Shown: one piece after another, positions 1 through 4,810 of the stretch
Position numbering within the stretch: position 1 is the stretch's first letter
How the letters are laid out: the number at the start of each line of letters is the position of its first letter
DNA from: an uncultured Asticcacaulis sp.
GTDB taxonomy: Bacteria; Pseudomonadota; Alphaproteobacteria; Caulobacterales; Caulobacteraceae
Length of the DNA: 7,706 bases
Direction: 5' to 3'
Assembly (NCBI GenBank): GCA_946480525.1
Contig: CAMLLA010000198.1
Location: forward strand, 1 to 7,706
Translations under genes and position numbers: made by a program
The notes under the pieces: generated by a model
What the model was told of the DNA's origin: nothing
Database searches by the model: none
The model's input: the letters and a program-made list of their open reading frames with translations, nothing else

Positions 1-881
1 ATGAAGCCAAAAGTGTCGGCCTTCATATGCCACTGGCGCGCCTTTTTGGCGTCCTTTGCGGTACCCCAGCCGGTCATGTAGATGCGGCCAAGCAGCATGG
101 CCGCGTCCGACTCGGTCGTCATGAAGTCGGGATCTTTTTCGTTAAAGCTCTGGACGCCGTAGCGGGAATTGAATGGCGCTTCGGTCGCCTCGCCCAGCCA
201 TTTGATGGCCTTGCCGGTATCCTGCGGCGTTCCGAGGCCGACCAGGTGCATCTTGCCGAGCATCAGTGCGGCTACGGGATAACCCATCTTGTTGTAGGAT
301 TTCTGGAACAGGACCAGGGCATCGGCATAGTCCTTGTTGTCGAAGGCCATGTAGGCGTCGCGCAAGGAGGTGTCGTTGCGCGCGATCGATGCGCGGCCGG
401 CGGCAAAGCCATAGTCGCCCGCACCGCAGCCCAAAGGGCCGGCGGCGCCATTGGCGCCGGGCTGCCTTCCGCGGATGCGTTCCGGGTCATCCATGGCGCT
501 GCCGAAAGGCGCCTTTTCCAGAAATCTGCCCCTGCCGCCCCTGCGCCCGCCGTCACCGTCGATATAGTCGTTGTAGACATCGTCGGTGCCGCCGCCGAAA
601 AAGCCGCATGACGAGCCGCTACCCGTGCCGATGCGCGCCCAGCCGGGATAGGTGCCGGGTTTGCGGCGGCCGAAAATGGTCATGACTTCCGGATCCGGGC
701 CGGGCGGCGGGGCCGCCGCTGCGGTGGCTTCGGCCGATGCCGGCCGGGCCGCGGTTGTCTGGGTTTCGGGCGCCTTGACTTCAGACACCTTGACTTCGGG
801 CATCTGGGCCAGCGCCGGCAGCGACAGAGCCAGAATTGCGAGCGTCAAGGTGACCGTGGCCACGGGTTGCGTGCGCGACAT
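1..881 (-). CDS. Secreted Sel1-repeat protein, C-terminus beyond the window
   Basis: A 293-codon partial frame reads leftward from an ATG at 881 and is still open at base 1. The start has a strong Shine-Dalgarno (GAGGAGGG, 886-893) 4 bases upstream. Residues 1-25 form a Sec signal peptide ending in ALA, so the product should be exported. Residues about 26-65 are an Ala/Pro-rich linker. Residues 85-160 are Gly-rich with a Gly/Arg cluster (GGRRGGRGR, 111-119) and three cysteines (92, 152 and none further obvious beyond C152 in the repeats, so two near each other in sequence context). An aromatic helical stretch (175-199) leads into two Sel1-like repeats: 200-236, with LGKMHLVGLGTPQD and a KAIKWL helix, and 257-292, with LGRIYMTGWGTAKDAKKA. 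Sel1 repeats are helical hairpins used for protein-protein contacts, here probably periplasmic. The gene lies 22 bases after the retropepsin gene and is probably co-transcribed with it. The partner is unknown. Confidence 0.85.
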   Translation of the reverse strand, partial: MSRTQPVATVTLTLAILALSLPALAQMPEVKVSEVKAPETQTTAARPASAEATAAAAPPPGPDPEVMTIFGRRKPGTYPGWARIGTGSGSSCGFFGGGTDDVYNDYIDGDGGRRGGRGRFLEKAPFGSAMDDPERIRGRQPGANGAAGPLGCGAGDYGFAAGRASIARNDTSLRDAYMAFDNKDYADALVLFQKSYNKMGYPVAALMLGKMHLVGLGTPQDTGKAIKWLGEATEAPFNSRYGVQSFNEKDPDFMTTESDAAMLLGRIYMTGWGTAKDAKKARQWHMKADTFGF

Positions 882-903
882 TGTTCCCTCCTCAATGCCT
901 ATT

Positions 904-2667
904 TTATACGAAATGCGTGTTCTGCCTGATCCACATTCCCCCATCCGTATCGAACAGGATGTTGAAGCGGCGCAGGATGCCCATGCCGATGACGCCGTCG
1001 ACGTTGCGGTCCTCGCCGTCGGGCAGTTGCGTCGGATCGCTGAGCGTCAGCGGTGACACGGCGATGCGGACGCCGGCGATCTCGAACTCGGGGCCCTTGA
1101 CGAAGCGCGTGCGAATGATCCTGCCTTCGTCGTTGCGGCCCTGGCGGTTTTCCGCATCCGGGAAACGGTCCCAAAGGTTGCGGGCCTTGACCGTCTGGGG
1201 CGGAAGAAACAGCGCCATCTGGGCGTTGGTGTCGATCCGGCAATCGAGGTCCTGGCCGTCGAGCCTTGCCTTGATATAGAGCCGTGACTGGCCGGTTTCA
1301 TCGCGGACCTCACGGACGGCGCCAGTCTTCACGTAGCCCGTCCGGTCGGGCGCCGCGTCGACGAAAAAGGTCAGCAGGTTGGCGTCGAAGTCGAGCCCTG
1401 ACGGCATGGCCAGCAGGAAGTCGAGGCCGAGCGAGGCCTTTGCCGCATAAGGCTCGGTACGTGGCTGGAGCTTCAGGCGCGGCAGCCGCACCGACCCGAA
1501 TTCGATCTGGCTGGCGTCGAAACCGCCATCCGCCCCCTTGGCTAGGCCCAGGGCGGAGGCAATCACGGGATCGATTGCGCTGGTTGCGTTGCCGGTGGTC
1601 AGCACGAAGGGCAGGGCGGGTTTGTCGCCGAACCTGCCCGGGATCATGATCTTGCGCGCTTCGCCGTAAAGGAAGGGAATGGCCGCCGTGCCGGGCGCCA
1701 CCTCTTCCGGCGCATCCATTTCGGGCATGGTGTTGGTCAGGCGCGCATAGGAAGCGTTCGGCTTGAGGTACAGTTCCTTGCGCGCGTTGAAGGCGACGGT
1801 AAAGTGTTTCAGAAAGGGCGTGCCGACCAGACCGTCTATGCCGCTCCGATGCAGGCTGTCGCCGCCCTTGGGGTCGACAAGCGTCACCGGCATGGCGGGC
1901 AGCACCAGATCGCCGACCGCGACATTCGTCGCCCTGACCATGCGGGTCGCCACCGTCTGGCCGTTGGCGCCCCGGCCTTTGCCTTCGAACAGCAATGGGA
2001 ACTTGCCCCACAGGTCGTTGCGTTCGACAAAGGCGCCGGACGCCAGCAGCGCCGACCCCGCGCCGGTGTCGACGCAGCAGACCATCTTCTTCCCGTCGAG
2101 CGTAACATAGACATAGACCTTTTCGGCGAAGTCCTTGCGGTCCGCCTGATAAAAGCCCTTCACATGGCGGAAGCCATCGAGGTCCATCTCTGCGCCGTTG
2201 AGGTAATAGCGGATTTCGGCGGCTTCGTAGTCGAGCTGCGAGGGGATGCCGGTCAGGAAGCTTGCCGGCAGGATGCCGTCAACCCCCTTCATCTTGAAGT
2301 TCTCCATGCCCACAAAGGTCATGTCGCCGAAGGGCAGGCCGCCACTGACCACGACATTGGGAGCGCGGTAGATATAGCTGTTCTCGTGCCCTTTGAGGCT
2401 GGCCGTCCTGATACTCCCGCCGGTGCGCAAGGACAGTTCCTTGGCGAGCGATTCGCGGATCAGGCTGGAAAAGGCGCCGGTGTCGATCAGGAAGCGGTAA
2501 GGGCCTTTGCCGTTTATGGTCAGCTGCATCAGGGGCATGCCGTTGGAGGCAAAGCTGAGCGGAACACGAACGATGAGCGGCTTGCCGGCGGCGTGGCCCA
2601 TGTTCGGTATGGATGCCGCACCTGCGACCGCAGACACGCCTACGCACAGATCCCGCCTGGTAAACAT
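904..2667 (-). CDS. Exported four-lobe retropepsin-like aspartic protease, C-terminal pair degenerate
   Basis: The 587-residue product starts at an ATG with GGGGGGAG (2672-2679) 4 bases upstream. A twin-arginine type signal (TRRDLCVG, residues 3-10) with a hydrophobic stretch and a GHA/A cleavage site around 26 points to Tat export. Four retropepsin-like units follow. Unit 1 (about 33-158) has IDTGA at 61-65. Unit 2 (about 184-304) has VDTGA at 199-203 and GIDGLVGTPFL at 276-286. Unit 3 (about 328-437) has LTTGN at 356-360 where DTG is expected. Unit 4 (about 461-583) has IDTNA at 478-482 and VDGVIGMGIL at 556-565. Units 2 and 4 are plainly related: both have N-x-L-W-x-x-F-P after the motif and a terminal VDG(L/V)(I/V)G turn. 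Retropepsin-like domains need two DTG lobes for catalysis, so units 1 and 2 could form one active site, while units 3 and 4 lack one catalytic Asp (T357) and have DTN for DTG. The role is inferred to be a periplasmic protease or peptide-binding protein; the substrate is unknown. Confidence 0.85.
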   Translation of the reverse strand: MFTRRDLCVGVSAVAGAASIPNMGHAAGKPLIVRVPLSFASNGMPLMQLTINGKGPYRFLIDTGAFSSLIRESLAKELSLRTGGSIRTASLKGHENSYIYRAPNVVVSGGLPFGDMTFVGMENFKMKGVDGILPASFLTGIPSQLDYEAAEIRYYLNGAEMDLDGFRHVKGFYQADRKDFAEKVYVYVTLDGKKMVCCVDTGAGSALLASGAFVERNDLWGKFPLLFEGKGRGANGQTVATRMVRATNVAVGDLVLPAMPVTLVDPKGGDSLHRSGIDGLVGTPFLKHFTVAFNARKELYLKPNASYARLTNTMPEMDAPEEVAPGTAAIPFLYGEARKIMIPGRFGDKPALPFVLTTGNATSAIDPVIASALGLAKGADGGFDASQIEFGSVRLPRLKLQPRTEPYAAKASLGLDFLLAMPSGLDFDANLLTFFVDAAPDRTGYVKTGAVREVRDETGQSRLYIKARLDGQDLDCRIDTNAQMALFLPPQTVKARNLWDRFPDAENRQGRNDEGRIIRTRFVKGPEFEIAGVRIAVSPLTLSDPTQLPDGEDRNVDGVIGMGILRRFNILFDTDGGMWIRQNTHFV

Positions 2668-2774
2668 CGCACTCCCCCCGGTTGTATGTTACGGGGACGC
2701 TATCATGACACCGGTGGACTGTCACGGGGTATTGTATGCCATCGTGGGGTGCCGGCAGGGCGCGAAATGCTCCG
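2668..2774. other. 107-base gap inside the leftward cluster
   Basis: This is the only sizeable gap between the cluster genes. It contains TGACA-N9-TGTCA (2706-2724) around an ACCGGT core, and the Shine-Dalgarno of the retropepsin gene (2672-2679). No hairpin followed by a T run was seen, so a terminator after the glycosidase gene is not supported. A promoter could lie here: GTGACA on the minus strand resembles a -35 box, but no convincing -10 box sits at the right distance. Confidence 0.4.
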
Positions 2775-3527
2775 CTATCGCGGCTTGGCGGCGACGACAA
2801 GCAGCGGACCCAGTAAAGTGTGGCTATCCCGGCGGTTCTGCGTCGGCACCCATAAACTCGATACAGCGCCGTCGAGGTACAGGGCATTGCGGCAGCCCAG
2901 CGCATCGCGGAAAAAACGGGCCAGGCGGCCGAAGGATACCGGCGCTTCGCTGATGACGAAAGCGGCCGTACCGTTCGGAGAAACGCCCACGGCGTTGCGG
3001 ATGTATTTCGACGTACCGTCCGGCGCAAACTGGTTGTTGAGCTTGCCGTCGACGACCAGCATCGGTCCTGACTGGGTTGCCCAGACCGGAGTTTCTTTCA
3101 GCCCCGCGAAGGTGTCACGAGGGGCGATATGCGGCGACCCGTTCGCCGTGGTATAAAAGACTCCATTCGGCATCATATAGAAATTGCCGTTACCGCTGCG
3201 AACATTCAGGGCGCGGCGTACCTTTCCGTTCTCGATATGGAGTCCTATGGGCTGGCCGGCATCACCGAACATGCCGGCATTTGCGGCGAATTTCACCTGG
3301 CGTGACGTGTGGCCCAACTGGTTTTCCAGGCGGGCGAAAGTGCGCAGCGGCTTTCCGTTGCGGTCCGACTGGGCGAGCGTCAGAGTGTCCGTGGCCGGAT
3401 CGTACCGGCAAACCGTGAAGTGGCTGCCTTCGAAGGTTTGGGTCTGGCAGGGCGCGGCTGAGGCCATTGCCGGTGGACAGGCAGGAGCGGAGATCAGAAT
3501 GGTCAAAGCTATGAGCAACCGTCGCAC
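2775..3527 (-). CDS. Secreted phosphodiester glycosidase-family protein (NAGPA / DUF2233 type)
   Basis: A 250-residue product with a GTG start at 3527. The start is chosen because AAGGAG (3533-3538) lies 5 bases upstream and the signal peptide begins there (RRLLIALTILISAPA, then an MASA cleavage site near 24). Family marks in order are FAANAGMF (80-87), PIGLHIENGK (93-102), a NFYMMPNGVF strand (115-124), TQSGPMLVVDGK (151-162), RNAVGVS (177-183) and ALYLDGAVSSLW (215-226). These match the domain of the mammalian uncovering enzyme, which hydrolyses GlcNAc-1-phosphodiester bonds. Bacterial members are secreted, and most have no established substrate; cell-wall or envelope phosphodiester-linked sugars are a reasonable guess. 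Length is normal for a single-domain member. A cysteine at 17 is not in a canonical lipobox. The gene begins 26 bases after the phosphatase stop, which suggests co-transcription. Confidence 0.85.
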   Translation of the reverse strand: MRRLLIALTILISAPACPPAMASAAPCQTQTFEGSHFTVCRYDPATDTLTLAQSDRNGKPLRTFARLENQLGHTSRQVKFAANAGMFGDAGQPIGLHIENGKVRRALNVRSGNGNFYMMPNGVFYTTANGSPHIAPRDTFAGLKETPVWATQSGPMLVVDGKLNNQFAPDGTSKYIRNAVGVSPNGTAAFVISEAPVSFGRLARFFRDALGCRNALYLDGAVSSLWVPTQNRRDSHTLLGPLLVVAAKPR

Positions 3528-3532
3528 AGTTT

Positions 3533-3538
3533 CTCCTT
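3533..3538 (-). promoter_or_regulatory. Ribosome binding site deciding a GTG start
   Basis: AAGGAG on the minus strand (inside GGAAGGAGAA) sits 5 bases before GTG at 3527. It fixes the non-ATG start of the phosphodiester glycosidase gene. It lies in the 26-base gap after the phosphatase stop codon, so the gene has its own strong initiation signal even if co-transcribed. Confidence 0.75.
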
Positions 3539-3553
3539 CCCGATGGGAACAGA

Positions 3554-3880
3554 TCAGCGCAGATGCGGCGTGACGCGCGCCTTGAGGATCGTGATCAGCT
3601 CCGGCTGCATGAATTCGAACTCGTCCGGAATATTCAGGCAGATGACGCGGGCCGATTTAAGGTGCGGTCCGAACTTTTTGCTCAGTTTGTTGCGATGGGC
3701 CTTTTCCATGACGAAAACGATGTCGATGTCTTCGAGATGCTCGGGCGTCAGGGGATCGACGGCATCATGATTGAGGCCTGCCGAGTGCGTCTCGACGTTT
3801 GGATACTCGGCGAAGACCTGTTCGGCGGTCGGGGAGCGCAGCCGATTGGCAGAGCAGATGAAGAGCAGGCGTTGCATCAT
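3554..3880 (-). CDS. Short low-molecular-weight protein tyrosine phosphatase-like protein
   Basis: With the start at 3880 the product has 108 residues, the usual size for the short LMW-PTP-like family. The N-terminus has a beta strand (RLLFIC) running into the phosphatase loop C9-SANRL-R15-SPT, which fits C-X5-R-S: Cys9 would be the nucleophile and Arg15 the phosphate binder. An SAGL motif is at 33-36 and VFVMEKAHRNKL at 55-66. IPDEFEFM at 84-91 carries Asp86, a candidate general acid in place of the DP loop of full-length LMW-PTPs. There is no export signal, so it is cytosolic. The frame is open back to 4018, but those 46 extra codons do not resemble the family. Two tandem ATGs (3880, 3877) lack a clear Shine-Dalgarno, so the exact start is uncertain. 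It is the first gene of the leftward cluster. The target is unknown; regulation of envelope polysaccharide or protein phosphorylation is only a guess. Confidence 0.85.
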   Translation of the reverse strand: MMQRLLFICSANRLRSPTAEQVFAEYPNVETHSAGLNHDAVDPLTPEHLEDIDIVFVMEKAHRNKLSKKFGPHLKSARVICLNIPDEFEFMQPELITILKARVTPHLR

Positions 3881-4130
3881 CTGACGTGTTTCGATGCGCG
3901 GATCCGCTTGACGTTCCGGGAGCACAATGGGCCGCAGGTGAGGGGAACCCTTGAAGCAGACACCGTCAGGCGTAATCCGGAATGCAGCACTGCAAGTGCC
4001 CCTTTTAGTTGATGACAACTGTATACAGGTCTCCAGCGCTCCATTCTAGCAGCTTGTTGCGCGTGCAACGAAACGGTGATATCAGCGGCCGCATGTGCAA
4101 GCTCTGTCCCATGATTTCTTGGCGAACGGC

Positions 4131-4147
4131 CCTGGTTTAAAACCAGG
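4131..4147. repeat. Perfect 17-base palindrome, possible operator
   Basis: CCTGGTTT-A-AAACCAGG has two perfect 8-base arms around a single central base. One base is too short for an RNA loop, so the symmetry is better explained as a dimeric protein binding site on DNA than as a hairpin. It lies 159 bases before the ATG at 4306 and about 250 bases from the phosphatase start, so it could serve either promoter. No regulator is identified. Confidence 0.45.
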
Positions 4148-4241
4148 TGCGACACGCTGCGTCTTTAAGCTGACGCGGCACGGATATAGCAGCGGCCGTC
4201 CTTTCATGATCACGATGGTTCTACCATCCCTGCGCGGTATT

Positions 4242-4274
4242 GTGCGGGAAGGGCCGCTTCACGGGATCCCGCAC
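4242..4274 (+). promoter_or_regulatory. Leader hairpin before the 71-codon gene
   Basis: GTGCGGGA (4242-4249) pairs perfectly with TCCCGCAC (4267-4274) across 17 bases. The hairpin ends 19 bases before the Shine-Dalgarno at 4294. No T run follows, so it is not an intrinsic terminator. The loop carries part of a second self-complementary element, GGGATCCC (4263-4270), so alternative folds are possible. Whether it lies in the transcript depends on an unmapped start site. Confidence 0.35.
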
Positions 4275-4293
4275 TGTTGCGGGCCATGCAGCC

Positions 4294-4300
4294 AAGGAGG
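4294..4300 (+). promoter_or_regulatory. Strong ribosome binding site for the 71-codon gene
   Basis: AAGGAGG lies 5 bases before ATG at 4306. It is a near-perfect anti-16S match at ideal spacing, and it decides the start against the upstream in-frame ATG at 4240, which has no such site. Confidence 0.7.
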
Positions 4301-4305
4301 CTCAA

Positions 4306-4521
4306 ATGACTATGATGACGCAATGCAGATTAAGAACAAGGGCCGGCTTCATGACCGACGGGTGGATCGAGAGCCGTGGTGCGATTGTTGGCAAATGGGT
4401 CGAGATCAAGGGCCGCGACGACCTCTACGAAGTCGTCTCGGCCAATACCGAAGTCGCGGCCGAAGTCGTCCATGACAACGAACGCAACTTCACGACCCAC
4501 CGCAAAGCGACGGACGTCTGA
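4306..4521 (+). CDS. Small orphan protein, 71 residues, function unknown
   Basis: The start at 4306 is chosen for its AAGGAGG site; a second ATG two codons later (4312) is possible. The N-terminal 15 residues are basic (CRLRTR). From about residue 19 the sequence alternates hydrophobic and charged residues in short likely beta strands: WIESRG, GKWVEIKGRD, LYEVVSAN, TEVAAEVVHD and a basic C-terminus, THRKATDV. The mix suggests a small soluble SH3-like or barrel fold, possibly binding nucleic acid or protein, but no family is recognised. There is no signal peptide or membrane segment, so it should be cytosolic. A perfect terminator hairpin begins 7 bases after the stop, so it is probably transcribed alone. 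The strong ribosome site and tailored terminator argue that it is real. Confidence 0.6.
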   Translation: MTMMTQCRLRTRAGFMTDGWIESRGAIVGKWVEIKGRDDLYEVVSANTEVAAEVVHDNERNFTTHRKATDV

Positions 4522-4527
4522 CGCTGC

Positions 4528-4556
4528 GGGCCGCCATCTCCGGGTGGCGGCCCTTT
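4528..4556 (+). terminator. Intrinsic terminator of the 71-codon gene
   Basis: GGGCCGCCA (4528-4536) pairs perfectly with TGGCGGCCC (4545-4553) over an 8-base loop, starting 7 bases after the stop codon. Only three T residues follow directly, so termination may be moderate, but stem and placement are typical. Confidence 0.7.
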
Positions 4557-4581
4557 GTATAGCAGATACTGCTGGTGGTAC

Positions 4582-4670
4582 TTGTTGCCACCTGAAAATT
4601 GACCCGGCGTAAAGTTTTGTTGCGTAAAATAAAGTATTCATTGTCGCCGGAAATTGATCTGAGGCGTAAA
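4582..4670. repeat. Imperfect direct repeat pair upstream of the autotransporter
   Basis: Two roughly 30-base copies, 4582-4613 and 4641-4670, share the order TTGTYGCC, a short gap, AAATTGA, a short gap, GGCGTAAA. The word GCGTAAA also occurs a third time at 4622-4628, between them. The segment is visibly richer in A/T than the flanking genes. It could be a regulator binding array or the remnant end of a mobile element. No transposase fragment is present. Confidence 0.4.
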
Positions 4671-4810
4671 TGTGACAGGCTAAAAACTTATTGCTCGGCC
4701 TTACCTAGCGGAAATATTGTTTTTGAGGGCCGGTTGATTAGTCTCTTTGATGGCGCGGCGGTAATGGGCCGGGCCGTAACTATAACAACGCAGGTTACAG
4801 GGTCGTCTCC
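4671..4810 (+). promoter_or_regulatory. Probable promoter and leader of the autotransporter gene
   Basis: The preceding terminator (4528-4556) and the 254-base gap mean the autotransporter needs its own promoter. TATAAC (4781-4786) matches five of six bases of the -10 consensus, 24 bases before the ATG, but no clear -35 box lies 16-18 bases upstream. A factor-dependent or non-housekeeping promoter is possible. The only ribosome site is a weak AGGG (4799-4802), 8 bases before the start. Confidence 0.3.

Larger units (their letters stand above)
3881..4305. other. Divergent intergenic region, 425 bases
   Basis: The region separates the leftward phosphatase cluster from the rightward 71-codon gene, so both promoters should be here. 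No convincing -35/-10 pair was found on either strand. It contains a 10-base palindrome CTGTATACAG (4019-4028), a perfect 17-base palindrome (4131-4147), a loose direct repeat (4073-4092 and 4180-4199), a small hairpin GATGGT-TCT-ACCATC (4214-4228) and a leader hairpin (4242-4274). Frames through it on both strands show no recognisable protein features. No tRNA-like T-loop was seen. Confidence 0.5.

Noticed and set aside
27..611. 194-codon plus-strand frame at the left edge
   Set aside because: It is antisense to the Sel1 protein, whose signal peptide, Sel1 motifs and ribosome site are convincing. The frame's own product has no family features.
2706..2724. TGACA-N9-TGTCA as an operator or terminator in the 107-base gap
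   Set aside because: The arms are only 5 bases and no T run follows. It is too weak to call beyond a mention.
1804..3156. 450-codon plus-strand open frame opposite the retropepsin and glycosidase genes
   Set aside because: It runs antisense across two well-supported genes and the gap between them, has no recognisable domain and no good ribosome site. It is the usual GC-bias shadow of genes on the other strand.
4019..4028. CTGTATACAG as a LexA-type SOS box
   Set aside because: The CTGT and ACAG halves are separated by only 2 bases instead of the 8 needed for the enterobacterial-type LexA box, and a 10-base palindrome is expected fairly often by chance.
3877..4155. 92-codon minus-strand frame upstream of the phosphatase
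   Set aside because: It lies in the intergenic region, overlaps the phosphatase start, has no ribosome site and shows no recognisable motif.
3881..4305. A tRNA or structured small RNA in the divergent region
   Set aside because: No T-loop or anticodon-arm pattern was found, and the strongest symmetry (4131-4147) has no loop, so it is a DNA-level palindrome.
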